Positions 49,985 through 59,015 of a stretch of 64,000 nucleotides of DNA are shown piece after piece (positions within the stretch are counted from its first letter, which is position 1; each line of letters starts with the position of its first letter). The notes below the pieces were generated by a model. It was not told the origin of the DNA and did not search any database. It worked only from the letters and a program-made list of their open reading frames with translations. Source of the stretch: Blastococcus_B deserti. Its GTDB lineage: Bacteria > Actinomycetota > Actinomycetes > Mycobacteriales > Geodermatophilaceae. The stretch spans positions 124,001 to 188,000 of the forward strand of contig NZ_JBHUHP010000010.1 in NCBI RefSeq assembly GCF_042682525.1, written 5' to 3'. Both the position numbers and the translations under genes were made by a program.

Positions 49985-50737
49985 GTGCCGACGTCCCCAG
50001 CCACGCCGACCGCGGAGCAGTTGCCGGCCCGGACCGCCGCCGTCTGGGCCGCGCTGGACCCGCTGGTCGGCGCGGGCAGCGCGCTGCGGATCCTCGACGT
50101 CGGTGGTGGCAGCGGCATGTTCGCCGTCCCGCTGGCCCGCCTGGGCCACGAGGTCACCGTCGTCGACCCCAGCGCAGACGCCCTGGCCACCCTCCGCCGT
50201 CGGGCCGACACCGCAGGGGTGGAGGCCCGGGTGCGGGGTGTCCAGGGCGACGGCGACCTGCTGCACGAGGTGCTGCCGGTCACCGGCGACGACGACAGCG
50301 GATACGACCTGGCCCTCTGCCACTCCGTGCTGGAGGTCGTCGACGACCCAGCGGTCACCCTGCGCGAGATCGCCCGGGCTCTGCGACCGGGCGGCCAGGT
50401 GAGCATCGCGACGGCCAACCGAGCGGGCGCCGTGCTCGCCCGCGCGGTGGCCGGTCACCCCGTCGAGGCCCTCGCGATGCTCGAGGACCGCGACCCCGCT
50501 CCCGGTCGGGCCGTGCCCGCCCGCCGCCGCTTCAGTCCGCAGGCCCTGCTGGCCCTCGTCGAGGGAGCGGACCTGCGCCCGGGCACGTGGCGAGGCGTCT
50601 CCGTCGTCGCAGACCTGCTGGAGTCCAGCTCCGGGGCCGACCCGCAGGCCGTCCGGGCGCTGGAGGTGGCGCTGGCCGAGGTCTCGCCCTACCGCGACGT
50701 CGCCGCCGGCGTGCACGTGCTGGCCACCCGTCCGTGA
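49985..50737 (+). CDS. Class I SAM-dependent methyltransferase
   Basis: 250 residues. Motif I is LRILDVGGGSGMFAVPLARLGHEVTVVDPS, motif II/III is YDLALCHSVLEVVDDP, followed by LRPGGQVSIATANRAGAVLARAV. The acceptor is unknown; the shape is that of small-molecule or tRNA-modification methyltransferases such as the SmtA/CmoM group. It looks leaderless, with TAGGCT at 49973-49978 and the GTG at 49985. Its stop overlaps the phosphodiesterase gene by four bases. Confidence 0.9.
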   Translation: MPTSPATPTAEQLPARTAAVWAALDPLVGAGSALRILDVGGGSGMFAVPLARLGHEVTVVDPSADALATLRRRADTAGVEARVRGVQGDGDLLHEVLPVTGDDDSGYDLALCHSVLEVVDDPAVTLREIARALRPGGQVSIATANRAGAVLARAVAGHPVEALAMLEDRDPAPGRAVPARRRFSPQALLALVEGADLRPGTWRGVSVVADLLESSSGADPQAVRALEVALAEVSPYRDVAAGVHVLATRP

Positions 50738-51927
50738 ACCCGCTGCCGCCCGACCTGGCGGTCCCGCCGTACGGCACGGCCACCCTCGCCGACGTGCTGC
50801 CCGCCGCCGTGGCCGCGATCGGCGCCCCGGTGCAGCGGGGCGACGTGCCCGCGGATCCGCTCGGCCTGACCGGTGCCCTGGGTGGCCCCCGCCGGGTGGC
50901 CGTGCTCCTCGTCGACGGCCTCGGCGCCGACCTCCTGCGCGCCCACGCCGACCTGGCGCCGACCCTGGCGGCGCTGAGCGCGCCGGCCGGCGACCTCTCC
51001 GCGCCGTGCCCGAGCACCACCCCCGTCAGCCTGGCCACCCTCGGCACCGGGCTGCCGCCGGGCAGCCACGGGATCCTCGGCTTCGTCACCGCCATCCCGG
51101 GGGAGGATGGCGCCGCCGGCGAGCCCCGCACGCTCAACCACGTGCAGTGGGCCGACGACCCCGACCCCGACGTGTGGCAGGCCCGGCGCACCGTCTTCGA
51201 GCACGCCGAGGCCGTCGGCGTGACCGCCACGGCCGTCGGCCCGTACGCCTACACCCGGTCCGGCCTCACCCGTGCCGTCTACCGCGGCGCGCGGTACGCC
51301 GGCGCGGTCAGCCACGGCGACCTCTGCGCCCTCGTGCTGAGCTCGCTCGCCGCGACGCCCCGCGCCCTGGTGTACGGCTACATCCCCGAGCTCGACCTGA
51401 CCGGTCACGTGCGCGGCGTCGACTCGCCCGCCTGGCGCGCCCAGCTGGCGTTCGTCGACCGGGTCGTCGAGGAGCTCGTCGCCGGCCTGCCCGACGACGC
51501 CGCACTCCTCGTCACGGCCGACCACGGGATGCTCGACGTCCCCGACGCCACCCGGTTCGACCTCGACGAGCAACCCGACCTCGCCGACGGGGTGCGGCTG
51601 GTGGCGGGCGAGCCGCGGGCCCGCTACGTCCACACCGAGCCCGGTGCCGGAACCGACGTACTGCACCGCTGGCGTGAGGTGCTCGGCCGGCGGGCGTGGG
51701 TCGGCAGCCGCGAGGAGGCCGTCGCCAGCGGCGTCTTCGGCCCCGTGGACGACGCCGTGGCGGCGCGGATCGGCGACGTCGTCGCGCTGGCCCGGGGCAG
51801 CTGGGCCCTCACCGCCCCGCGTCTGGAGCCCGGGCCCAGCAGGCTGGCGGCCTACCACGGCTCGCTCACCGCGACGGAGCTGGCGGTCCCGCTCCTCGCC
51901 GCCGGGGGTCGTGCGCTGGACTGCTGA
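50734..51927 (+). CDS. Alkaline-phosphatase-superfamily nucleotide pyrophosphatase/phosphodiesterase
   Basis: 397 residues. It is a type I phosphodiesterase fold: VAVLLVDGLGADLL (metal Asp), the nucleophile in PSTTPVSLATLGTGLPPGSHGILGF (Thr in STTP), YGYIPELDLTGHVRG and LLVTADHGMLDVP (metal Asp/His). No signal peptide is seen, so it acts in the cytoplasm. GTG start overlaps the methyltransferase stop (GTGA). The substrate, a nucleotide sugar or phospholipid head group, cannot be fixed from sequence. Confidence 0.9.
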   Translation: MNPLPPDLAVPPYGTATLADVLPAAVAAIGAPVQRGDVPADPLGLTGALGGPRRVAVLLVDGLGADLLRAHADLAPTLAALSAPAGDLSAPCPSTTPVSLATLGTGLPPGSHGILGFVTAIPGEDGAAGEPRTLNHVQWADDPDPDVWQARRTVFEHAEAVGVTATAVGPYAYTRSGLTRAVYRGARYAGAVSHGDLCALVLSSLAATPRALVYGYIPELDLTGHVRGVDSPAWRAQLAFVDRVVEELVAGLPDDAALLVTADHGMLDVPDATRFDLDEQPDLADGVRLVAGEPRARYVHTEPGAGTDVLHRWREVLGRRAWVGSREEAVASGVFGPVDDAVAARIGDVVALARGSWALTAPRLEPGPSRLAAYHGSLTATELAVPLLAAGGRALDC

Positions 51928-51957
51928 CGAACCCCGTCCCATTCACCGCTCGCACGC

Positions 51958-52914
51958 TCAGGGCGAGCCTCTGGACGGGACCGCCGCGAACTGGACGTGC
52001 CAGGTGCGGGAGTGCGCCGCGTGCGTCGCCCGGCAGGTGAGGAGGTCGGCCGTCGTCGAGGGGCGGCTCTCCACGCTGGTGACCAGGTGCCCCTCCGGTG
52101 CGGCGAGGGTCACGGTCCACCGCTCGACCTCCGAGCCCGGCGGTGTGTGCTGCTCCACCGACACCACCGGCAGGTCGTCGATCCCCAGCAGTCCCAGCTC
52201 CCCGCGCGCGAAGTGCTGCGCCGCCTGGCCGGGCGCCGGCACACCCGCCCGCCCGCGCAGCCAGGGCAACGCCACCCGCCCGTTGCGGTGCGCGTCGACC
52301 AGTTCTGCTCCGTCGCCGGGCACCTGCCCGTAGTAGAACCCGTGCGGCAGCACCAGCACGTTTGCGGCGAACCGGTCGCCCCCGAGATGACTGCACTCCC
52401 AGACGTCCACGGGCCCCGGCGCGGGCAGCGCCCGGGCGAGCGGCCGCCCACGCAGCGCGCAGCAGGCGTCATGACCGCCGTGGGTGCACACCAGGTAGGT
52501 GGGGCCGGGGGCGGGCTCGCCGACCGAGCCGTCCCAGGGCGCGGTCAGCAGGTCGGCGTCGGAGGCCCGGACCGACCACCACAGCCCTTCCCGTCCGGGT
52601 CGGCTGTCGGCGTAGGCCCAGCGGCGTGCGGAGTCGGCCAGCCGGTCCCCGGGACGGCGGACCAGCAGCGGCCGCACCCCCTCCTCGCGCGCCCGCCTCG
52701 CCAGCCTCGGCGCCACCTCGGCGTCGAACCTCGATTCGGGCAGGGCGTCCCGTCCCCACGGCCCCGGCTGCTCGATGAGCAGCCAGCGCTGGACGGGCGA
52801 GGCGGTGGCGACGGGGGAGTCGCCGCGGGCCAGCGCCCGGACCGAGCAGCGGCTGCCGTCGAGCCGCCCCACCGGGCGGGCGGGGACGTCGGTGCGGCAG
52901 AAGTCCGCCGTCAT
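51958..52914 (-). CDS. Sucrase/ferredoxin-like protein (thioredoxin-like [2Fe-2S] fold)
   Basis: About 318 residues. The C-terminal half holds TYLVCTHGGHDACCALRGRPLA and WECSHLGGDRFAANVLVLPHG, giving the Cys/His pattern of Apd1/sucrase-ferredoxin-like proteins, which bind an iron-sulfur cluster. FYYGQVPGDGAELVDAHRNGRV also matches that family. Despite its name the family is not a sucrase; an electron-transfer role is likely. ATG at 52912-52914 is preferred, 25 bases after the oxygenase stop; ATG at 52975-52977 is possible and would overlap that gene. Last gene of the operon with the cupin oxygenase and GGAD peptide. Confidence 0.82.
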   Translation of the reverse strand: MTADFCRTDVPARPVGRLDGSRCSVRALARGDSPVATASPVQRWLLIEQPGPWGRDALPESRFDAEVAPRLARRAREEGVRPLLVRRPGDRLADSARRWAYADSRPGREGLWWSVRASDADLLTAPWDGSVGEPAPGPTYLVCTHGGHDACCALRGRPLARALPAPGPVDVWECSHLGGDRFAANVLVLPHGFYYGQVPGDGAELVDAHRNGRVALPWLRGRAGVPAPGQAAQHFARGELGLLGIDDLPVVSVEQHTPPGSEVERWTVTLAAPEGHLVTSVESRPSTTADLLTCRATHAAHSRTWHVQFAAVPSRGSP

Positions 52915-52939
52915 GCCCTCCACCGGGTCCGCGGACGCG

Positions 52940-54250
52940 TCATCGGCCCGGCCCGGCTGTGTTCCCACGGGACCCATCGTGCCTGTCGTCGGTGCCGGCC
53001 CCGGCAGCCCTCCCGGAGTCGGGCACGGTGGCGACGGCCTCGGTGAGGAGCCGACGCGCCAGGGCCACGGCCTCGGCAGCCTCGAGGCCGGGCAGGTCGG
53101 CCACCTTCAGCTCACCGGTGGCGAGGAGCGCGGCCAGTGCCGGCCGGACGTCGGCGGGGAAGGAGATCGAACGCCGTCCGGCCAGCAGGGTCACGCCGCC
53201 GTCGGCCGCCTCCCGGAGGGAGCAGCGGAGCCGGCGGCGCAACCGCAGCACCGTCTCGGGGGTCAGCGCGGCGGCGGCCACGGACTGGGCGAGCGGGGCG
53301 ACGGGCTCCGGGCGCACCTGGGCCCACGTGCGGGCGCGCAGCCGGTCGGCGACCTCGGCGGGGTCGACCCGGCCCAGCCACTCCTGCAGGGCCGAGACGA
53401 CGACGGTGACGTCGTCGCGCAGGACGTCCGGGTCGGCCAGGTCGATGCCCAGCGGCAGGGAGCCGCGCAGCTGGGGGTCGTCGGCGGCCAGGGCGCGGAC
53501 CAGGTCCAGGGCCGACTCGGCCGCCGCCCAGCGCGTGACCGGGTGGATGCCGACGGTCAGGTGCGCGCTGATCTCGCCGAGCGCGCGGGCGGAGTGCAGG
53601 TAGCCGCGCGGCAGGTAGAGCACATCGCCGGGCCGCAGCACCGCGTCGATGACCGGCTCGCGCTCCGCCGCCGCGGCGACCTCGGCGGCACGGTTGTTCC
53701 ACGGCTGCGTGCGCAGCGGGTCGCGGAGCACCGGCTCGTGGATGGTCCAGTGCTTCTCGCCGGCCACCTGCAAGACGAAGACGTCGTGCACGTCGTAGTG
53801 CGGGCTGAACCCGCGCGAGGACGGCGGGGTGATGTAGGCGTTGACCTGGGTCGGGTGACCGAGGTCGGCGGCGAGCTGGTCGGCGAACTCGATCAGCGGC
53901 GGCCAGAGCCGGTGCAGGCCCTGGAGCACGACGGTGCTGCCGTCGGCGAACAGCCGCAGCACCGCGTCGGAGGACACCTGGTCGGCGATCTCGGCGCCGG
54001 CGCCACCGGAGGTGGTGAAGCGCTTGGCGTCGACGACGGCGCCGTCCTTGGCGATCCGCAGGAACGGGGTCCGCAGCCCGCGGCGGGAGAGCAGTTCGTC
54101 GACGGCGGACAGGTCGAGCAGGTCGGTGAAGGCCGAACCGGTGTCCTCCGCCCGGGTCAGCAGCGGCCGCCGGGCCCAGTACTCCTCGGCGAAGACGTCG
54201 GGGTCGATGTTCGTGCACCGCCGCAGGGCCGGGCGGAGCTCATGCTCCAC
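52940..54250 (-). CDS. JmjC/cupin-8 2-oxoglutarate oxygenase (ribosomal-oxygenase-like)
   Basis: 436 residues. The double-stranded beta-helix carries the iron triad: HYDVHDVFVLQVAGEKHW (H-X-D) and LPRGYLHSARAL (distal His), with TVVLQGLHRLWPP before it. The C-terminal ~150 residues form a helical/winged-helix part (VLRLRRRLRCSLREAADGGVTLLAG), as in the RoxA/YcfD and MINA/NO66 ribosomal oxygenases. Those hydroxylate Arg or His of ribosomal proteins using 2-oxoglutarate and O2. Here the gene starts 26 bases after the GGAD-repeat peptide gene, making that peptide a possible substrate (inference). GTG start at 54248-54250. Confidence 0.88.
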   Translation of the reverse strand: MEHELRPALRRCTNIDPDVFAEEYWARRPLLTRAEDTGSAFTDLLDLSAVDELLSRRGLRTPFLRIAKDGAVVDAKRFTTSGGAGAEIADQVSSDAVLRLFADGSTVVLQGLHRLWPPLIEFADQLAADLGHPTQVNAYITPPSSRGFSPHYDVHDVFVLQVAGEKHWTIHEPVLRDPLRTQPWNNRAAEVAAAAEREPVIDAVLRPGDVLYLPRGYLHSARALGEISAHLTVGIHPVTRWAAAESALDLVRALAADDPQLRGSLPLGIDLADPDVLRDDVTVVVSALQEWLGRVDPAEVADRLRARTWAQVRPEPVAPLAQSVAAAALTPETVLRLRRRLRCSLREAADGGVTLLAGRRSISFPADVRPALAALLATGELKVADLPGLEAAEAVALARRLLTEAVATVPDSGRAAGAGTDDRHDGSRGNTAGPGR

Positions 54251-54276
54251 CCGGCCCTGCGCGGTCGGGTCCTCGT

Positions 54277-54537
54277 TCAGGCCGAGCCGTCCGCGCCGCC
54301 GTCGGCACCGCCGTCCGCGCCGCCGTCCGCGCCGCCGTCCGCACCACCATCGGCACCGCCGTCGGCCCCACCATCGGCGCCGCCGTCCGCGCCACCATCG
54401 GCCCCACCATCGGCGCCGCCGTCGGCACCGCCGTCCGCGGGACCGTGTGCGCCGCCGTCCGCGCCGCTGTCGGCACCGCCGTCCGCGCCGCCGTCGCCTC
54501 CGCCGGGCGTGGTCATGTCATCGTCGTCGAGGGCCAT
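54277..54537 (-). CDS. GGAD tetrapeptide-repeat peptide, first gene of the JmjC oxygenase operon
   Basis: 86 residues: a short acidic lead MALDDDDMTTPGGGD, then seventeen tetrads and a GSA end. Fourteen tetrads are exactly GGAD; the others are SGAD, GGAH and GPAD, all near the start. The units differ at third codon positions (Gly GGC/GGT/GGG, Ala GCC/GCG, Asp GAC/GAT), including GAT codons rare in this DNA. Amino-acid identity is therefore kept while the DNA drifts, an argument for real coding. GGAGA lies a few bases before the ATG. No family recognised; a modified-peptide precursor or a calcium/metal-binding filler is conceivable. Confidence 0.7.
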   Translation of the reverse strand: MALDDDDMTTPGGGDGGADGGADSGADGGAHGPADGGADGGADGGADGGADGGADGGADGGADGGADGGADGGADGGADGGADGSA

Positions 54538-54720
54538 GGGTCTCCGATCACATCGGTCGAGGGCCGTCGGCCGACGGCCCGCGGACGGTGCTGTACCTCA
54601 CGCATCCTGCTCCCACACACCCGCTCCGAGCAGCGGCGACGGCGGGTCGGCAACGGCTCGGTCACGACGCCGCGTCGAGGTGCCGGGCGGGCCGCGAGGG
54701 CGTTACCGTCCTCCCGTCCG

Positions 54721-54736
54721 TCGAACACGCGTTCGA
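54721..54736 (+). promoter_or_regulatory. LexA (SOS) box upstream of dinB
   Basis: TCGAACACGCGTTCGA, the same 16 bases as at 42385-42400, ending 14 bases before the dinB ATG. The remaining ~180 bases towards the GGAD gene hold the divergent promoters; nothing else was recognised there. Confidence 0.92.
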
Positions 54737-54750
54737 GACAGGAAGGGGTC

Positions 54751-56034
54751 ATGGGTCCGTCCGCTCGCGCCGCCGGCTGCAGCGTCCTGCACGTCGACAT
54801 GGACGCGTTCTTCGCAAGTGTCGAGGTGCGGCGGCGCCCCGAGCTGGCCGGCACCCCGGTGATCGTCGGCGGGGCCGGTAACCGCGGCGTGGTCACCTCG
54901 GCCACCTACGAGGCCCGCCGCTACGGGGTGCACGCGGCCATGCCGACCGCCCGCGCGCTGCGGCTGTGCCCGACGGCGACGGTCCTGCCGGGTGACATGG
55001 CGCTGTACACCGAGGTCTCCCGGTCGGTGATGGCGCTGTTCCGCTCGATCACCCCGCTGGTCGAGCCGCTGTCGCTGGACGAGGCATTCCTCGACGTGTC
55101 CGGCGCCGCCCGCCGGCTGGGCGACGCCGCCGAGATCGGCGAGTACCTCCGGGCCCGCGTCTTCGACGAGCAGGGGATCACCTGCTCGGTCGGGGTGGCC
55201 GGCACCAAGTTCGTCGCCAAGCTGGCCTCCACCCGCGCCAAGCCCGACGGCCTGCTGGTCGTCCGCCCGCAGGAGGTCATGGACTTCCTGCACCCGCTGC
55301 CGGTGGGCGCCCTCTGGGGGGTGGGTCCCAAGACCGAGGAGACGCTGCTGCGGCTGGGGCTGCGCACGGTGGGCGACCTCGCGCACGTCCCGGTGAAGAC
55401 CCTGCAGCGCGGGCTGGGCGCGGCGGTGGGCGCGCACCTGCACGAGCTGTCGTGGGGACGCGACCCGCGGCGGGTCGTGCCGGACGAACCGGAGAAGTCC
55501 ACCGGCCACGAGGAGACCTTCGGTACCGACGTCGACGACCCGGCGGTCATCCACCGGGAGCTGCTGCTGCTCTCCGAGCGGACGGCGGCCCGCCTCCGCT
55601 CCGGCGGGTGGCTGGCCCGGACGGTGAGCATCAAGGTGCGCTTCGCCGACTTCGCCACGATCACCCGCAGCCGCACCCTGGACGTGCCCACCGACGTCGG
55701 TCAGGAGCTGTACGACACCGCCCGTGGGCTGTTCGACGCGCTCGGGCTCGACCGGGCGCGCATCCGGCTGGTGGGAGTGCGGGCCGAGCGGCTGGTCGAC
55801 GCCGGGTCCGCGCCGCAGCAGCTCGAGCTCGGCGCGCGGGAGCGCGGCCGCCGCGACGCCGAGCTGGCCGCCGACCGCGCCGCCCGCCGGTTCGGCGCCG
55901 GCGCGGTCCGGCCGGCGACGCTGCTCCACCGGGTGACCCGCCCCGGGAGTTCCGGGCCGACCAGCGCGGATGTGGTGTCCCGGCGGGCGCGGAACCGGGG
56001 CGGCCGACCGGCCGTTGACCCCCCTGAGGAGTGA
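54751..56034 (+). CDS. dinB: DNA polymerase IV (Y family)
   Basis: 427 residues. The catalytic acids are in VLHVDMDAFFASVEVRRRPEL and PLSLDEAFLDVSGAARRL. Helix-hairpin-helix ALWGVGPKTEETLLRLGLRTVGDLA and a little-finger domain (SIKVRFADFATITRSRTL) follow. It copies past damaged bases with low fidelity and is under LexA control through the box just upstream. GGAAGGGG precedes the ATG. Residues after ~400 are a disordered Arg-rich tail. Confidence 0.94.
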   Translation: MGPSARAAGCSVLHVDMDAFFASVEVRRRPELAGTPVIVGGAGNRGVVTSATYEARRYGVHAAMPTARALRLCPTATVLPGDMALYTEVSRSVMALFRSITPLVEPLSLDEAFLDVSGAARRLGDAAEIGEYLRARVFDEQGITCSVGVAGTKFVAKLASTRAKPDGLLVVRPQEVMDFLHPLPVGALWGVGPKTEETLLRLGLRTVGDLAHVPVKTLQRGLGAAVGAHLHELSWGRDPRRVVPDEPEKSTGHEETFGTDVDDPAVIHRELLLLSERTAARLRSGGWLARTVSIKVRFADFATITRSRTLDVPTDVGQELYDTARGLFDALGLDRARIRLVGVRAERLVDAGSAPQQLELGARERGRRDAELAADRAARRFGAGAVRPATLLHRVTRPGSSGPTSADVVSRRARNRGGRPAVDPPEE

Positions 56035-56159
56035 TCGCGGAGTGATCCTCAGGGGTAGCCGCGCGGTCGCCTTTCGCAGCCCGCAAAGGGCTCGTATCCT
56101 CGATGTCACCGTCGGCGGGAGCCTCCGACGGCCCTGGCTCCGCCCACCTGGAGGTCGAC

Positions 56160-56570
56160 GTGCCGCTCTCCGAGCACGAGCAGCGTCTGCTGGAGCAGAT
56201 CGAGCGCGCCCTCGTCGATGACGATCCGAAGTTCGCCTCGTCCGTCCGCACCGGTGACCGCCGCCTGAAGGCCCGCCGCAAGCTGCAGCTCGGCGCCGCC
56301 CTCGTCGTGGTCGGCCTGGCCGTCCTCGTCGGCGGCGCGGTCGCCCGATCGGTACCCCTCGGGGTCTTCGGGTTCCTCGTCGCGTTCGCCGGCGTCACGC
56401 TCGGCGTCCTGAACTACAAGTCCGCCACCGGGGTCGTGGAGGCCGGCAGCGCGCCGGCCGCCGGCCGCGGTCCGGCCGGCCCGGGTCGGTCCGGCCGCGG
56501 TGGTCGTCCCGGCCGCCAGCCGCTGAAGAACCGCCTCGAGGAGCGCTTCCGCCGCCGCTACGACCAGTAG
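56160..56570 (+). CDS. DUF3040 membrane protein (Rv2169c-like)
   Basis: 136 residues. It opens PLSEHEQRLLEQIERALVDDDPKFASSVR, the signature of DUF3040, followed by two membrane helices (LQLGAALVVVGLAVLVGGAVA and LGVFGFLVAFAGVTLGVL) and a basic Gly/Arg tail. The family is actinobacterial and lies near mraZ; its function is unknown. GTG at 56160 is chosen because TGGAGG lies 5 bases upstream and the -10 box TATCCT at 56095-56100 would start transcription after the ATG at 56103. The end overlaps the convergent transglutaminase gene by about 13 bases. Confidence 0.88.
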   Translation: MPLSEHEQRLLEQIERALVDDDPKFASSVRTGDRRLKARRKLQLGAALVVVGLAVLVGGAVARSVPLGVFGFLVAFAGVTLGVLNYKSATGVVEAGSAPAAGRGPAGPGRSGRGGRPGRQPLKNRLEERFRRRYDQ

Positions 56571-59015
56571 CCCGGCAGCTCCACCGCCGCGGAACGCAGG
56601 GAGCCGCCGTCNNNNNNNNNNNNNNNNNNNNNNNNNNNNNNNNNNNNNNNNNNNNNNNNNNNNNNNNNNNNGCCGGCGGGCCGGCGACGGCAGCCGCCGG
56701 CGTGCCGCCGCGGCCAGCCGGCCCCCGGCACCGTCGACCAGCGACGCCGGCCACAGCCGCGCCCGGAGCCGGGCCCGGCGGGGCAGGGAGGCGAGCAGCG
56801 CCCGCCGCGCCACGTGCAGCCCCGCCGACAGGTCCGGGTGCACCGCCGTCCCGGTGGACGGCCCGTAGCTGGCGGCCTCCTCGGCCAGGGCCAGCCGCAG
56901 GACGGCGTCGGCGCCGGCACCGCCCGAGGAACCGGAGCGGGTCAGGACGGCGCCGAGCTCGCGGGCCGACTGGCGGGGCGTCCAGGTCGGCTGCAGCCGG
57001 ATGCCCGCGTCGAGGGCGGTCGCGCCGAGCTCGTCCCACAGCGCCCCCGCGGTCCCGGCCGCCAGCCGGCGGCGTCGCTGGAGCGCCCGGGCGCCCGCCG
57101 GCGTTCCCACGAGGGCCGCGGCCAGCAGGACGGCGCCGATCCCTCCGGCCAGCGGCCACAGCCCGTCGTCGGCGCCCGGATCCGACTGCGGGACCGGCAT
57201 CCCGCCGGGGACGCGGTCCTGCGCGCCGGGCGGCAGGGGCTGCGTGGGCGCGGTGGGCAGCGGCGCGTCCGCCCGGCTGTCGGTGGTCTCCTCGTCGCCC
57301 GCCCGCGGCGCCCAGGGCAGGTCGACGGCGCGGTCGCGGGCGATGGGCGTCGGGTCGAACGGCACCCAGCCCAGGTCCGCGAAGTACACCTCCACCCACG
57401 CGTGCGCGTCGTCGCTGGTGACCAGCCGGCTGCCGTCGTCCTGCACGGTGCCGGGCGTGTAGCCCAGCGCCACCCGAGCGGGCACGCCTGCGGCCCGCAC
57501 CATGACCGCCATCGCGCCGGCGTACTGCTCGCAGTAGCCGCGGCGCAGCTGCAGGAAGTCCACGAGGTCGTCGCCGCTGGTTCCCGGCGCGGTGGAGAGG
57601 CTGTACGCGAAGCCGTTGGCCCGGTCGGTCAGGAACTCCTGGATGCTGCGGACCCGCTGGTAGGGCGTGCCGGCGCCCGCGGTCACCTGGGCGACCAGGT
57701 CGGTCACCCGGGGATCGAGCAGCGGGAGGGCGGTGAACTCCTGCTGCACCGGGCTGCCCGGAGGGAGGGGCTGCGCAGCGGCCAGCTCGGCCGGCGTGGG
57801 CCGCGGCTCGGTGGCGGAGACGGTGTAGGTCAGCCCGCCGCTGGTCACCTCACGGCCGTAGACCGTGCCGGTCTCCGGGTCGAACCGCCAGCCGTCGCCG
57901 CCCCGGCCCTCCAGGCGCACCGACAGCGGCGAGAACAGCACCGGCAGGAACCGGTCGTCGTGCTCCAGCATCTCGATCGTCGCGGTGACCGACCGGCCGG
58001 CCTGGCGCCCCGGCAGCGGCGCCAGCCGGTCGTCGTCGGCCACGGACTGCTCACCCCCCATGTTGCTCAGCGTCCAGCCGGACTCGTTGTCGTACTCGCC
58101 GATGGCCACGGCACGCAGGTAGCCCGGCTCCGCCACCGAGCTCTGCACCCGGAACAGCTCGATCGGCTCGGGCAGCGTCAGCTGCCCCTGCATCGCCGCG
58201 ACCGGGTCGAGGGAGGTCCCGGTGGCCCTGCCGGTGCCCCCGCCGAGGCCGCCGGCCAGGGACCCCTCGGCGAGCGTCGGTACCAGCGACCCCACGACCA
58301 GGCCCGCGCCCAGTGCCGCGGTTCCGATCCGCAGCGCCGCTCCGCCGCCGGTGCCACCGCTGCCCCGCGCCGTCCCGCCCGCAGCGGCCAGCCGGCGACG
58401 CTGGTCGGTCCACAGCAGCAGACCGACGCCGGCGGCCGGGGCCGCGAGCGCGACGAGACCGATGCTGCCGGTGATCGTGGACACCGGCACGCAGTAGAGG
58501 ACCAGCAGCCCGAGCCCGGCGAGGATGGCCTGTCGCCCGGCCACCGTCACCAGGTCGACCAGGACGGCGATCAGGCCCACGAACAGGGCGGTGAGGGCCA
58601 GCAGGCCGGGAAGGGGCAGCGCCGGGGTGGCCTGTTCGTGCAGCTCCGCCGAGCCCTCGGCCAGCACGGCGGCGAGCTGGCGCAGGCTCTGCGAGGTGGG
58701 GACCGCTCCGGCGAGCGCGTCCGCCGGCGCGAACAACGCGGTGAGGACGCAGAGCAGCAGGGCCAGCTGCCCGGCCGGGACCAGGGCGATGCCGAGCGCG
58801 GTCGAGCGGGCCGGGGCCGCCCGCCCGTGGCGGTAGCGGGCCTCCAGCGCGGCCCCGCCGGCCCGCAGGGCCAGCCCCCCGGCCAGCACCGTGAGCACCA
58901 CGGCGACCACGGGCGCCAGCCAGGCCGCGGACGTGTAGACCGGCGTGAGCGCCGCGGCGCCGAGCAGGGTGGCCACCGCGGCCGCGACCGACGCCCGGAC
59001 GTCCTGGTCGGTCAT
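56558..59015 (-). CDS. TgpA-type transglutaminase-like membrane protein (interrupted by gap)
   Basis: About 800 residues. Five or six N-terminal membrane helices (to residue ~215) come before an extracytoplasmic transglutaminase core with Cys in RRGYCEQYAGAMAVMVRAAGVPAR, His in DDAHAWVEVYF and Asp in FDPTPIARD. A further helix (GLWPLAGGIGAVLLAAALVG) and a cytoplasmic DUF4129-like helical tail follow. The gap lies in the last ~40 codons; the stop at 56558 (after ELPGYWS) is likely but depends on the gap's true frame. ATG overlaps the DUF58 stop by four bases. With DUF58 and MoxR it forms a common envelope-linked operon. Confidence 0.85.
56612..56671. other. Assembly gap (60 N)
   Basis: Sixty undetermined bases in the 3' part of the transglutaminase gene. 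The flanks are extremely GC-rich with repeated GCCGG words, a usual cause of assembly breaks. The true length and frame across the gap are unknown. Confidence 0.98.

Noticed and set aside
56103..56159. Upstream ATG start for the DUF3040 protein
   Set aside because: Lies only a few bases after the -10 box TATCCT, has no ribosome site, and the added residues are not family sequence.
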